Shown: in pieces, positions 1 to 8,944 of the stretch
Layout of the letters: each line of letters opens with the position of its first letter
Numbering within the stretch: position 1 is the first letter of the stretch
Assembly: GCA_003249015.1 (NCBI GenBank)
Contig: QBLS01000006.1
Coordinates: 124,001 to 188,000, forward strand
Direction: 5' to 3'
DNA: 64,000 nucleotides
From: Pseudanabaena sp.
GTDB taxonomy: Bacteria; Cyanobacteriota; Cyanobacteriia; Pseudanabaenales; Pseudanabaenaceae
The notes under the pieces: model-generated
What the model saw: the letters and a program-made list of their open reading frames with translations, nothing else
Databases searched by the model: none
What the model was told of the DNA's origin: nothing
Program-made: the position numbers and the translations under genes

Positions 1-25
1 ATTAAATGTAATCAACTGCGAGTTC

Positions 26-2332
26 ATGGCATTTTACCAACGCCTTAAAAATATCCTGTGGACATGGCGCGGTATTGCGATCGCGGCTCCTTCAATTTCT
101 CTCCTTGTGATTGGACTTAGGCTAGTTGGCGCATTAGAATCTTTGGAACTTGCCATGTTCGATCAGTTCATGCGATGGCGATCGCTAGAGCCTCCCGACT
201 CGCGAATTGTCATTATTGGCATTGACGAAACTGATATTCGTGAATACAACTGGCCGATTGACGATCAGTTGCTGACAAAACTAATAAGTCGCGTTAAACA
301 GCAACAGCCGCGAGCGATCGGGCTGGATCTTGCCCGTGACCAGCCCGTTGGCAAAGGCTACGCAGAACTCGCTGAACTATTTAGAACTACTCCTTCTTTA
401 ATTGGGGCAACTAAGAAAGCAGATTTAATCGACTCTAATTTTGATGTATCTAGCTCTAACATCAAGCCTCCCCCTGTCCTCGCTGAACTCGGACAGGTGG
501 GAGCTATAAATTTACCAATTGATAATGACGGCAGGATTCGCCGAGGTTTACTGTCTTTACAATTGCCTGATGGCAATGTCACCCTCAGTTTTGGTTTGCA
601 GTTAGCTTTACTCTACCTAGATAGCGAACAGCAGGTTTCCTTTGAGGATGCCCTAAATCCTGCCAGATTAGCCTCCAATGATGGTGGCTACAGTGGAGCC
701 GATGTGGGCGGACATCAGTTTGTGATTAACTACAGGCGATCGCAGGGCTATCAGATTGTGCGAATGGCAGATGTGCTGAATGGGAAGATTGCTCCTGATT
801 TATTTCGCGATCGCGTAGTCATGATTGGCGTGACCGCTGTAAGTCTAAGAGATTGGTTTTTTACGCCCCTTGATAGTGGCTTGGGCAGTACGCGCATTTT
901 CACTTCAGGCGTAGAAGTCCATGCTCAAATAGTTAGTCATATCCTCAGTAGTACCCTTGATGGCAGAGTGACAATCCAAGTATGGAACGAACATTGGGAA
1001 TCTCTGTGGATTTTTATTTGGGCTTTGGCGGGAGCGACTTTGATCTGGCAATGGCGGAATGTCAATTCTAAAGACCGTGAATTATTGGTTATCCTCTGGC
1101 GATCGCTGAGTGCGTTTTTACTTGCCAATATGCTCTTTTGGTCATGCCTGATTGCCTTAAATTATGGACTGTGGTTGCCCTTTGCCCCTGCCATGATTGC
1201 CCTGTTGGGCGGCGGCGTGATCGTGACTAGCTATCTTGCCATCACTGCTGCCAAAATTCGTACCTATTTTAGTCGCTATCTCACTGATGCGGTGGTCAAG
1301 AGTCTTTTGGAAACCCCTGAAGGACTGAAACTGGGCGGAGATCGCCGTAAAGTCACAATCCTCATGTGCGATTTGCGGGGGTTTTCCGCAGTATCGGAAA
1401 AGATGCCCCCCGAAAAAGTTGTAGATATTCTCAATGTGTTTTTAGGAACGATGACAGAAGCGATCGCCCCCTACCAAGGCACAATTGATGAATTTATTGG
1501 AGATGCAATTTTAGTTCTCTTTGGTGCGCCCATCTATCGCGAAGATGACTCCGCTAGAGCCGTCGCCAGTGCGATCGCCATGCAGCTATCCATGCGAACC
1601 GTGAATGAAAAACTAGCGCAAATGGGACTACCCGAAATTGCCATGGGAATTGGCATCAATACAGGCGAAGTCGTAGCAGGAAATATTGGTTCCCAGTCTC
1701 GCGCTAAATATGCCGTTGTGGGCAACCATGTAAATTTGACTGCCCGCATTGAATCCTATACGGTAGGCGGACAGATCTTAATTTCTGAAAGTACCTACGA
1801 AGAAGTTAAAGCGATCGTCAAAATTAATGGATCGATGAAAGTAGAACCGAAGGGAGTCTCTCAACCAATCGCTATTTATGACATCTGTGGCATTGATGGA
1901 AATTATAATTTAGAGCTTCCATCTATTAACGAATCTCTCCAAACATTACCTTCGCCAATCCCATTTACCTATCGAATTTTAGAGGAGAAGCATCTTAATA
2001 CAGAAGTTTTGACTGGAGAAATTCGGCGATTGTCGCTCTATGGTGCAGAGTTGGCAACTAATCAAGATATCCCTGTTTTAACTAATCTAAAATTATATAT
2101 TCATAATAATAAAGAGGACACTGAAGGAGAAATTTATGCCAAGGTTCTCAAACATCAGCAACCAAACTCAGTAATTTTACAACAGTCTATGTCAGCGGAT
2201 TTGAATGATTATTTAGTGTTGGAAAATAGATTAGTTGTTGCGACTGCCCCTGAGAACCTTGTTTATATTCACTTTACTAACGTTCCTAGCAATCTCAAAG
2301 ATTGGATTAGGGAATTGATGACTAGGGATTAA
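26..2332 (+). CDS. CHASE2-domain class III adenylate/guanylate cyclase with PilZ-like tail
   Basis: Predicted membrane-bound nucleotide cyclase that makes cAMP or cGMP in response to an extracytoplasmic signal. In order: a hydrophobic anchor (about residues 16-34), a CHASE2 sensor (about 40-320), a cluster of membrane segments (about 325-415), a cyclase domain (about 440-615) and a C-terminal PilZ-like domain (about 650-768). Both metal-binding aspartates are present (MCDLRGFS and EFIGDAILVLFG), as is the N/R pair in VGNHVNLTARIES, so the domain should be catalytically active. The tail contains GEIRRLSLYG, resembling the PilZ core, but lacks the RxxxR and D/NxSxxG ligands, so canonical c-di-GMP binding is doubtful. 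The CHASE2-TM-cyclase order is common in cyanobacteria; the PilZ-like assignment is weaker. The gene converges on the glycosyltransferase gene through a double hairpin. Confidence 0.9.
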   Translation: MAFYQRLKNILWTWRGIAIAAPSISLLVIGLRLVGALESLELAMFDQFMRWRSLEPPDSRIVIIGIDETDIREYNWPIDDQLLTKLISRVKQQQPRAIGLDLARDQPVGKGYAELAELFRTTPSLIGATKKADLIDSNFDVSSSNIKPPPVLAELGQVGAINLPIDNDGRIRRGLLSLQLPDGNVTLSFGLQLALLYLDSEQQVSFEDALNPARLASNDGGYSGADVGGHQFVINYRRSQGYQIVRMADVLNGKIAPDLFRDRVVMIGVTAVSLRDWFFTPLDSGLGSTRIFTSGVEVHAQIVSHILSSTLDGRVTIQVWNEHWESLWIFIWALAGATLIWQWRNVNSKDRELLVILWRSLSAFLLANMLFWSCLIALNYGLWLPFAPAMIALLGGGVIVTSYLAITAAKIRTYFSRYLTDAVVKSLLETPEGLKLGGDRRKVTILMCDLRGFSAVSEKMPPEKVVDILNVFLGTMTEAIAPYQGTIDEFIGDAILVLFGAPIYREDDSARAVASAIAMQLSMRTVNEKLAQMGLPEIAMGIGINTGEVVAGNIGSQSRAKYAVVGNHVNLTARIESYTVGGQILISESTYEEVKAIVKINGSMKVEPKGVSQPIAIYDICGIDGNYNLELPSINESLQTLPSPIPFTYRILEEKHLNTEVLTGEIRRLSLYGAELATNQDIPVLTNLKLYIHNNKEDTEGEIYAKVLKHQQPNSVILQQSMSADLNDYLVLENRLVVATAPENLVYIHFTNVPSNLKDWIRELMTRD

Positions 2333-2354
2333 TTTCTAGCTCGACCCCAAAAGA

Positions 2355-2414
2355 CGAGTGGCGACGCTTAGCGCCGCCACTCGCTTTACAAAGAAATGGC
2401 GTTGCCATTTCTTT
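2355..2414. terminator. Two palindromes between convergent genes
   Basis: Two stem-loops fill the gap between the cyclase stop and the end of the convergent glycosyltransferase gene. The first (2355-2383) pairs CGAGTGGCG with CGCCACTCG. The second (2390-2414) pairs AAAGAAATGGC with GCCATTTCTTT. Both cores recur elsewhere in the window as parts of dispersed repeats, so they are probably repeat-derived and may act as a bidirectional terminator. Confidence 0.5.
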
Positions 2415-2418
2415 GGCA

Positions 2419-3609
2419 TTAGTTATAAGCCCTACCTCGCCAGCTCTTGGGCTTAGTAAATGCTGAAATCCAAATACGAATTACCGCAAAGGGATCGGCA
2501 AGAGGCGATAGCCAAAACCAAAAGCCTACTTCGGTGTAACTTGCACGAATTCCAAATACTAGCAAACAACGAATAAATACTAAGAAAGCATTTAACCAGA
2601 AGAGAATACTTAACGGTAAGGAATCCTGCAAATATTCCTGTGAATTCAAAAGAGAAAGAATGATCAATATTGGTAAAGGTAAACCCTGCACCGCAGTCAG
2701 CAATAGACAATCCGCAAAGGTTTGGCTAGGAGTAGAGGCATCTTTGAGATCGAGCGATCGCCCCCATTCGCGCCATGTCTCTGCCATGGAAGTATACATC
2801 CGCACCTGCATCAAAGCCGCACCGTCCAGAAAGCCTACCTTTGCCCCTTTTTGGGCTGCCGCTCTGGCTAAAGTCACATCGTCACAAAAGGAAGATTTCG
2901 CCAATTCATAGCCGTTTAATTCGACTAATTTCGAGCGTCTAGAGAGAAAACACTGACCATTTGCCATGACGCGATCTTCAGTAAACTGAGTGCGATCGCC
3001 TGTCGCCCCAAATCGAAAAATTAGCGTAATTAACAAAGCTGGTTGTAACCATTGCTCGCCCGCAGTTTTGAGAATAAACTTGGGTGATAGTGACACAATA
3101 TCAAAGTTATCGGTTTCCGCTTGCTGCACAAAACTCGCTACTAAACCCTTCTGAGGCAACGTGTCCGCATCAATGCCCAATACCCATTCGCTAGCAGGAT
3201 CGCTCTGCAAAAAACCATTGTGCAAAGCCCAAGGACGACCCACCCACCCTTCAGGCAAAGGATCATCTGTTACTAGCTTTAAAGGGATCGGAAAGTCTTT
3301 TTGTAATTTCTGCACATATTCGGGAGTTCCATCCTGCGATCGGCTATCCACAACAATAATTTCTCTTGCTGCTTGATCTCGCAATCCTTCTAGACAAGTT
3401 GGTAATCTTTCTATCTCATTGAGGGTAGGGATAACAATCGAAACTTTTGGTGCTATCTTTGCCGCCGCTTCGAGGGATGGCTCAAGTGGCATCAGTGGCG
3501 CATTGCGATCGCGGGCGGTGCTGAGACGTTTGAGAAGTACAAGGGTCAAGGGAACTTGTAGGACTAATAACAGGATAGGCAAACCTATCAAAAAAATCGG
3601 ATTATTCAA
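2419..3609 (-). CDS. cruG: Family 2 glycosyltransferase, CruG-like (carotenoid 2'-O-glycosyltransferase)
   Basis: Membrane-associated GT2 glycosyltransferase of 396 residues. An N-terminal membrane segment (about 5-25) precedes the GT-A domain, which opens with VSIVIPTLNEIERL and carries the nucleotide-sugar DxD motif in LGIDADTLP. Two or three hydrophobic segments follow near 300-375, and the protein ends in a WRGRAY motif. This layout, and the C-terminal LSPLADPFAVIRIWISAF region, resemble the cyanobacterial CruG family, which adds a sugar to the 2'-hydroxyl of myxol-type carotenoids. The family assignment to GT2 is secure; the CruG substrate is inferred from recalled similarity, and another lipid-linked acceptor is possible. 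It is preceded by cysK on the same strand, with a palindrome between them. Confidence 0.75.
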   Translation of the reverse strand: MNNPIFLIGLPILLLVLQVPLTLVLLKRLSTARDRNAPLMPLEPSLEAAAKIAPKVSIVIPTLNEIERLPTCLEGLRDQAAREIIVVDSRSQDGTPEYVQKLQKDFPIPLKLVTDDPLPEGWVGRPWALHNGFLQSDPASEWVLGIDADTLPQKGLVASFVQQAETDNFDIVSLSPKFILKTAGEQWLQPALLITLIFRFGATGDRTQFTEDRVMANGQCFLSRRSKLVELNGYELAKSSFCDDVTLARAAAQKGAKVGFLDGAALMQVRMYTSMAETWREWGRSLDLKDASTPSQTFADCLLLTAVQGLPLPILIILSLLNSQEYLQDSLPLSILFWLNAFLVFIRCLLVFGIRASYTEVGFWFWLSPLADPFAVIRIWISAFTKPKSWRGRAYN

Positions 3610-3651
3610 CTTTGAAGAAGGTGTCTACAGTAATAGAAAATTGTGCTTAAT

Positions 3652-3680
3652 TAAAGTACCGCGCAGAGCGCGGTACTTTA
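3652..3680 (-). terminator. Perfect 13-bp stem-loop between cysK and cruG-like gene
   Basis: TAAAGTACCGCGC and its exact reverse complement flank a 3-nt loop (AGA on the plus strand). It lies just after the cysK stop and upstream of the cruG-like start, so it probably ends cysK transcripts. No clean T-tract follows on the minus strand, so efficiency is uncertain. Confidence 0.55.
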
Positions 3681-3700
3681 TTATCTTACGGCTTAGCCGA

Positions 3701-4660
3701 CTAGTGGGACGCAAGAGCCATCAATTCAGGATCTTGGAATAGAGGAGTACTTAAGTAACGTTCGCCAAAGCTTGGCTGAATCATTACAACCATCTTGCCA
3801 GCATTTTCTGGGCGTTTGGCAATCTGTACTGCTGCATAAAGTGCCGCACCACTGGAAATCCCTGATAACAGTCCTTCTTCACGCGCCAATCTACGCCCAA
3901 AAGCGATCGCCTGATCGTCAGTCACAGGAATAATCTCATCAATAAGTTCCGTTTTTAAAACTTCAGGCACAAATCCCGCGCCGATACCTTGGATTTTGTG
4001 AGGGCCGGGGCGACTACCCGCTAAGACTTGGCTATTGGCTGGCTCGACTGCGATCGCCTTAAACGATGACTTACGTGACTTAATCACCTCTGCAATCCCT
4101 GTAATTGTGCCGCCCGTGCCAACTCCCGAAACGAGAAAGTCAATTGCTCCATCCGTATCTTCCCAAATCTCTTCCGCTGTGGTCTTCCGATGGATTGCTG
4201 GATTGGAAGGATTGCGGAACTGTTGCAGCATATATGCCTCAGGAGTGCTTTCGGTGATTTCCTTAGCGCGACGAATTGCGCCGCCCATACCTTCAGTTCC
4301 CGCCGTAAGTTCGAGGGTGGCTCCATAAGCGCGTAACATTGAGCGCCGTTCCATACTCATGGTTTCGGGCATGGTCAGGATCAACTTATAACCCTTAGCC
4401 GCCGCCACCATTGCCAGCGCAATTCCTGTATTACCTGAAGTCGGCTCGACCAAAATTGTCTTATTAGGCGAAATCAAGCCTTGTTCTTCAGCTTCTTGGA
4501 TCATGTTTACGCCAATCCGATCCTTGACAGAGGCGGCGGGGTTCATCCCTTCTAATTTAACGATAATTCGCGCCACGCACCCCTCAGCGCTGGGAATACG
4601 TTGTAACTCAACTAAGGGAGTCCTTCCCACTAATTCGGTAATGTTATTGGCGATTTTCAT
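3701..4660 (-). CDS. cysK: Cysteine synthase A (O-acetylserine sulfhydrylase)
   Basis: PLP-dependent enzyme of cysteine biosynthesis that replaces the acetyl group of O-acetylserine with sulfide. The 319-residue length is normal for the family. Visible hallmarks are the N-terminal GRTPLVEL, the PLP lysine in the AASVKDR segment near residue 43, the substrate loop [19 protein letters not shown], the phosphate-binding [10 protein letters not shown] glycine loop and the C-terminal [11 protein letters not shown]. All are intact, so the enzyme should be active. Cyanobacteria often carry several cysK paralogues, and this could be any of them. The gene starts at an ATG at 4660 and is followed by a strong palindrome. 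Confidence 0.93.
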   Translation of the reverse strand: MKIANNITELVGRTPLVELQRIPSAEGCVARIIVKLEGMNPAASVKDRIGVNMIQEAEEQGLISPNKTILVEPTSGNTGIALAMVAAAKGYKLILTMPETMSMERRSMLRAYGATLELTAGTEGMGGAIRRAKEITESTPEAYMLQQFRNPSNPAIHRKTTAEEIWEDTDGAIDFLVSGVGTGGTITGIAEVIKSRKSSFKAIAVEPANSQVLAGSRPGPHKIQGIGAGFVPEVLKTELIDEIIPVTDDQAIAFGRRLAREEGLLSGISSGAALYAAVQIAKRPENAGKMVVMIQPSFGERYLSTPLFQDPELMALASH

Positions 4661-4869
4661 AGCTTGAATGATTGCTGGTAATTGAGACTATTGACAACTT
4701 TAGAACATTTTTGTGGGCTTAGCGCCTGTGTGTAAGTTGCGCGATCGCTACTTTTATTGCCCAAAAGCTATGCAGCTTAACCCTTTTCAGCTTTAATATG
4801 TAAGTTGCGATCGCAAGAATTTTTCACAACATCATCACAAACTTATTAATTAATATTAAATAAACTCCT

Positions 4870-5277
4870 ATGGCTGCTACCTTAAAAGATTTTTTAGAAG
4901 AATGTCACACTCTTGGTTTGGTGCGTCTGATCGTTACCAGTGATGCGGGTGTGCTGGAAGCAAGGGTAAATATCGAGAAGCTTTTTTACGCGGAACTCCC
5001 CAAGGGCAAGTATGCGAATATGCATTCCGAACACATCGAGTTTCACCTAAACATGGACAAAATCACCTATGTCCGCTTTGAAACCGCCGAAGCCAAACGC
5101 GGCAATTTCACCACCTACGCAATCCGTTTCCTCGATGCCGATGACAAGTCGCAGATGAGTGCTTTCTTGCAATGGGGTAAACCAGGAGAATATGCTGAAG
5201 GTCAGGTCGAGGCTTGGGCTGCTCTCAAAGATAAGTATGGCGAAACTTGGAAGCCTGAGCCTGTTGAAAGTGTGTAG
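4870..5277 (+). CDS. Conserved cyanobacterial protein of unknown function
   Basis: A soluble 135-residue protein without signal peptide or membrane segment. It is rich in ordered-looking segments such as GVLEARVNIEKLFYAEL and FLQWGKPGEYAEGQVEAW. I recall close relatives annotated as hypothetical across cyanobacteria, and the alternating strands weakly suggest a heme-utilisation (HutX/ChuX)-like fold, but no diagnostic residue supports that. It sits alone, divergent from cysK, with ATG at 4870 after an A/T-rich leader. Function is not known. Confidence 0.75.
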   Translation: MAATLKDFLEECHTLGLVRLIVTSDAGVLEARVNIEKLFYAELPKGKYANMHSEHIEFHLNMDKITYVRFETAEAKRGNFTTYAIRFLDADDKSQMSAFLQWGKPGEYAEGQVEAWAALKDKYGETWKPEPVESV

Positions 5278-5381
5278 GTCATAGTTGTCAATATTTCTAC
5301 CTGCGATCGCACCAGAGGGAAATCAATGCAACTATTACTAAAGATCAAGAACCTAGCACCAATATTTCCTTAGATGATGAG

Positions 5382-5594
5382 GTGCTAAAAATCTTTGCAA
5401 AAATGCCAGATGCTCTCAAGATCGAGGTTCTGCACTATGCAGAATATTTATTGAATAAGGGAATTAAAAAATCATCTGGTTCTGCGATCGCAAGTAATGA
5501 CATACCTAAGAAAAAATATAGACAAGCAGGAACGATGACAAGGCTGATTGTGATGTCAGATGATTTTGATGAGCCATTGTCTGAAGCATCATGA
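5382..5594 (+). CDS. DUF2281-like small protein (putative antitoxin)
   Basis: A 70-residue product from a GTG start. The N-terminal half (FAKMPDALKIEVLHYAEYLL) resembles the DUF2281 motif found in small VapB-type antitoxin-like proteins, usually followed by a basic linker and an acidic tail, as here. The reading frame stays open upstream to near 5280 and would encode a plausible N-terminal extension, but no ATG, GTG or TTG is in frame there, so the GTG at 5382 is used by default. No toxin gene follows directly, so it may be an orphan or a remnant of a larger module. Confidence 0.5.
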   Translation: MLKIFAKMPDALKIEVLHYAEYLLNKGIKKSSGSAIASNDIPKKKYRQAGTMTRLIVMSDDFDEPLSEAS

Positions 5595-5670
5595 TTGTTT
5601 TTTAGGTTAACAGGCAATCTCTAACTCTAGTTAGCGCAGACAAAAAACTCGATGCCTATGGGATTAATAG

Positions 5671-6240
5671 GCTATAAGATCAACACCGAGTTACGGTTCA
5701 AGTTATTTAAAAACACTTATATCAACAAGAATCTTTTTAGCAAATCCAGATATTGATCTTGGTATTCCCTCTTATGTTGATGAAGCATTTAGTGAAATCG
5801 AAGAAGGAACGCCATCTTGGATTACTTGGAGCGCTGGGAATGTGAAATCAATTGAAGTTGGAGATCGAGCTTATTTAAAGAAGACAGGGCAAGGGAAGCG
5901 CGGGTTTATTGCGGCAGGGTTTGTAGTTAAAGCAGATCCAGATAAGCGCTTGAATCGTTTGAATCGAAGTCCTGAATATAGTCAGTACTCAGATGCTTAT
6001 TATCAACATTTCTTTAAAGATAGTCCTACCGTTGCAATCGAACTTACATCTGTTGTAGATCTTGAAAACCCCTTAGAAGATTCATTCTTAATAAGTTTGC
6101 CAGTGATGAAAGGGATAAATCTCGTAAGGTATGGAAGCGGTCAAATGATAGGCGCTCAGTATGAAAAAGCGTTAGATATTGAGTGGGAAAAACACTGTCA
6201 CAAGCTTCTAAAACTTGGCAAGAGTGCTTTTCTTAAATAA
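5671..6240 (+). pseudogene. EVE/PUA-like domain protein lacking a normal start codon
   Basis: The 132 residues from GTG 5842 begin in the middle of a conserved domain. The same frame upstream, from the stop at 5668-5670, reads FLANPDIDLGIPSYVDEAF and then WITWSAGNVKSIEVGDRAYL. This is the pattern of EVE-like domains (W-S-x-G-N, basic linker, GDRxxL, RGFIAAG) found with HNH and other modification-dependent nucleases. No ATG, GTG, TTG or CTG occurs in frame between 5671 and 5841. Either an ATT/ATA start is used or the 5' end has decayed. I infer a truncated, possibly dead gene. No nuclease domain is present in the remaining sequence. Confidence 0.55.
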
Positions 6241-6461
6241 CCGCTATTCACAAACTTATTATGTGAGATTAGCAATTTTCATTGACAAAAACTTCTAGAT
6301 ATTAAAAATGTGATCGCTGTTTAATTTTTTGCAAAGTGGCGATCGTGATTTTGGTTGTTGAGAGGGGCGATCGCTGTTTGATTTTTTGAAGTAGCGATCT
6401 CTTTACCTCATGTTAGGATTTATCAAGGTAAATATACTGATACTCACAAATTAATTCTCCT

Positions 6462-6683
6462 ATGAACACTCTAGTAGAAATTAAAACAGCGATCGCTAGA
6501 TTATCTGATGACGAAACATCAACATTATTGTCGTGGCTACAAGAACGCTCAGAAGATGACTGGGACAAGCAAATAAAGAAAGACTCAGAGCAAGGTAAAT
6601 TAAACAAAATCATTCAACGAACAAAAGCTCATATCGCCGCCAATCGCGTAAAGAACCTGGATGCAGTCATTAACAACTCCTGA
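6462..6683 (+). CDS. Putative antitoxin of a RelE/ParE-type module
   Basis: A small 73-residue protein, mostly helical and charged, with an N-terminal LVEIKTAIARLSDDE segment and a C-terminal basic helix. It lies directly upstream of a RelE/ParE-like toxin and overlaps it by 23 nt, the usual antitoxin-first order of type II modules. I do not recognise a specific DNA-binding fold; assignment rests mainly on position and size. Confidence 0.65.
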   Translation: MNTLVEIKTAIARLSDDETSTLLSWLQERSEDDWDKQIKKDSEQGKLNKIIQRTKAHIAANRVKNLDAVINNS

Positions 6684-6924
6684 TTTTTGGGAATCTTACG
6701 CAGCTTTGCCACCAGCCATCAAAGCCCAAGCCCAAAAAACCTATCAAATCTGGCTAAGCGATCGCTTTTATCCATCCCTACATTTTAAAAAAGTCAATCA
6801 AAATCTATGGTCTATTCGCATCAATAGAGAATATCGAGCTTTAGCCTTAAAAGAAGGAGATGATTATTATTGGTTTTGGATCGGGTTACATGACGAATAT
6901 GAGAGATTAATTGATGAAAGTTGA
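6661..6924 (+). CDS. RelE/ParE-superfamily toxin
   Basis: An 87-residue protein with the compact RelE/ParE pattern: a helical N-terminus (TPDFWESYAALPPAIKAQAQKTYQIW), then LHFKKVNQNLWSIRINREYRALALKEGDDYYWFWIGLHDEYERL. The basic strand with R-I-N-R-E-Y-R-A and the final H-D-x-Y are typical of mRNA-interferase or gyrase-poisoning members of this fold; which activity it has cannot be told from sequence. The start overlaps the antitoxin, implying translational coupling. Confidence 0.75.
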   Translation: MQSLTTPDFWESYAALPPAIKAQAQKTYQIWLSDRFYPSLHFKKVNQNLWSIRINREYRALALKEGDDYYWFWIGLHDEYERLIDES

Positions 6925-7026
6925 TTTTAAAAAGGCGATCGCTGGTTAATTTCTGTGAAGTTGTGAGATCGCGATTTTGGGTGTTGAGGGGGGCGATCGC
7001 AGTTTGTTTCTTTTAAAGGGACAGAT

Positions 7027-7362
7027 TCAACTTAAAATCACTAATATCGATTCAGAAGGATTACTACCTAGCAAATAGATTTGTTCCTTATATTTAGTGA
7101 TTAGGGATACGAGGATGTCACGATTGCAATTGCCAATCCTCAGCCAGACAAGCTTAGGCGGATGTCCATAAAGCAAACTCCGTTGATAAAAATCTGAATC
7201 TTTAGAAACTATTGTAAATTCATTGTTGCGAGCATATTCCCAAACATCCTCATCAGGAAATCCCTTCAATCCACAGTCACGAGCGTGCATACTCTCTGGA
7301 AAATCTTTAGATAGTATACGTGGCAACTTTGGAGATAAATTCTCATCAAACAGCAACTTCAT
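7027..7362 (-). CDS. DUF5615 PIN-like protein (putative toxin)
   Basis: A 111-residue PIN-like protein. It opens with MKLLFDENLSPKL, where the first acidic pair is the conserved DEN motif. It continues with HARDCGLKGFPDEDVWEYARNNEFTIVSKDSDF, carrying the second acidic cluster (KDSDF), and ends with the WLRIGN strand. This is the DUF5615/Mut7-C-like PIN arrangement, usually paired with a DUF433 protein. It overlaps the upstream DUF433 gene by 17 nt. Ribonuclease activity is inferred from the fold family and is not demonstrated for this protein. Confidence 0.8.
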   Translation of the reverse strand: MKLLFDENLSPKLPRILSKDFPESMHARDCGLKGFPDEDVWEYARNNEFTIVSKDSDFYQRSLLYGHPPKLVWLRIGNCNRDILVSLITKYKEQIYLLGSNPSESILVILS

Positions 7363-7585
7363 ACGGAACCACTGTTAAACGGCGATCGCGATCGGCAGCA
7401 AATGCAAAGCAAGCCTGTATATCTGCAAGTGTTAAATCAGGAAAATCGTCTAATACTTCTTCAACACTCATTCCACCACCGAGATAGTCAAACACATCTG
7501 ATACAGCAATGCGTGTGTTAACTATGCATGGCTTACCACTGCGAATATTTGGACTGATGCCTATGCGATCGCGATAGTTTTTCAT
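7346..7585 (-). CDS. DUF433 putative antitoxin
   Basis: A small protein with the DUF433 signature: R-I-G-I-S-P-N-I-R-S-G-K-P-C-I, then T-R-I-A-V and a helical D-V-F-D-Y-L-G-G-G-M-S segment followed by DFPDLTLADIQACFAFAAD, a winged-helix-like DNA-binding arrangement. ATG 7585 is preferred to GTG 7600, because the family motif starts a few residues after it. It precedes and overlaps the DUF5615 gene, as in other DUF433/DUF5615 modules. Confidence 0.8.
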   Translation of the reverse strand: MKNYRDRIGISPNIRSGKPCIVNTRIAVSDVFDYLGGGMSVEEVLDDFPDLTLADIQACFAFAADRDRRLTVVPYEVAV

Positions 7586-7600
7586 AATCAAGATTTGCAC

Positions 7601-8194
7601 ATAACCTAATCCTATGATAACAGTGACTTTACAAGAATTTGGATTTTGGAAAGGCGATCGCGATTTTTGATGTTGAGGGGGCGGAACTGCCTATATCAAC
7701 TAAGGAGAAGAGTTTCTAACTCAAGTAAGGCGGTTGAGTTATGCATTTCTTTCTAAAGTACTTGCCAAATAGAGAACGGAAATCGCCTAAGCCTTTATCA
7801 ATCTAATTGAAGATGCAACTTTTCGGATGGAAGAATCTCTTAATCGTCATGCCGTAATTAATTCTTGGCTTAACTTTAGGACACACTAATAAAAATAGTT
7901 TGGGTAATTTATGAAAATTTGCTAAGCTAAAACTCAGCACATCCTAATTAATTGCTTAAAGATAAATCATTTTAAATTGGTTTAAAAGAGTAATAATTAT
8001 TAACATTATTTTTGATGTTTATAACTACAGAGCTTTGTAAATAATTGAAGACTGGAAAACTTTTTAAGCTCATTTTTTCCCTGTGCTTTAAAAAGTTTTC
8101 ACTGCTTTAAGCCGCAACAGCCTGAATATTTAAAAACTTTCGGAAGTTAACGATCTCTACGGATTGCTAATTTTTTTTAATATATGTGATTAAT
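7601..8194. other. Intergenic stretch with no recognisable intact gene
   Basis: About 590 bp with no convincing gene. A 31-codon open stretch at 7794-7889 (reading INLIEDATFRMEESLNRH) is bounded upstream by a stop codon and looks like the tail of a decayed gene, but I cannot name it. The A/T-rich part from about 7890 probably contains the promoter of the histidine kinase gene; I see no clear motif. Confidence 0.4.
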
Positions 8195-8944
8195 ATGAGC
8201 TATCTGAATAATACTGGCTATGAAGCACCTGCAAACGATCTGATATCAAATCTTAATGAAGTTCAAGCGCGGCAAATACAACTAATTAGAGAACTCTCCC
8301 ATGAGTTGCGAACTCCATTAACGCTGGTTTATGGTTATATGCAAAGCATACAACGGCGCAGTGAAAACCTTACTGATCTTCAAAAAAGTGCGCTGGAGAT
8401 CGCTATGTTTGAAACGAAGCATACCATTCATCTATTACAAGAATTTCTCGATCTGGCAAGGTTAAATTGTCATGCTATATGTTTGCGCCCAGAACCAGTG
8501 CTGTTGCATGGGTTGATCTCTGAAGTGATTGCATCTTCTCAGCAAGTTAACTCAAGTGAAATCATTTTTGAATCTCAGGAATCAAATATCTTAGCGTTAG
8601 CTGATATCGATCGCCTCAAACAAGTTTTATTAAAGTTGATTAACAGTGCCGTGGTGTATTCCGTTAATACAGTCACGGTTAGATTAGAAAAATTGTCTGA
8701 TTGCATAGCAGTCAGTATCTGCGGATGCGGTTGTAAAGCTGACTTTCAAAATCAATCAAGTACTTTTGCGCCTATTTATCGTGTTGATCGCTCTCTCAAT
8801 CATGAATCTGACGGTGTAGGATTGGGGTTAGCGATCGCTAAGGTTTTGATAGAAGGTATGGGTGGAACTCTGAATGTGCATTCGCAACTAGGTGAATGGA
8901 GCATATTTAAGATTATTCTTAAATCTCTTGATAGTATCGCTTGA
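8195..8944 (+). CDS. Cytoplasmic histidine kinase with degenerate ATP-binding boxes
   Basis: A sensor-less histidine kinase. The HisKA dimerisation helix carries the H box LSHELRTPL with phospho-acceptor His36, and a HATPase domain follows. The N box is altered (LLKLINSAVVYS where NLLDNAIKYS is usual), placing Ser at the Mg-ATP asparagine. The G1 box reads SICGCGCK, replacing the adenine-binding aspartate by Cys. The G2 box DGVGLGLAIAK is intact. Autophosphorylation is therefore doubtful; it may be a phosphotransfer scaffold or a redox-sensitive variant, given the three clustered cysteines. The ATG at 8195 is chosen over the GTG at 8186. No response regulator is adjacent. Confidence 0.8.
   Translation: MSYLNNTGYEAPANDLISNLNEVQARQIQLIRELSHELRTPLTLVYGYMQSIQRRSENLTDLQKSALEIAMFETKHTIHLLQEFLDLARLNCHAICLRPEPVLLHGLISEVIASSQQVNSSEIIFESQESNILALADIDRLKQVLLKLINSAVVYSVNTVTVRLEKLSDCIAVSICGCGCKADFQNQSSTFAPIYRVDRSLNHESDGVGLGLAIAKVLIEGMGGTLNVHSQLGEWSIFKIILKSLDSIA

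Noticed and set aside
7794-7889. 31-codon open stretch (INLIEDATFRMEESLNRH)
   Set aside because: A stop codon precedes it directly and there is no start; at best it is the tail of a decayed gene, and no family could be named.
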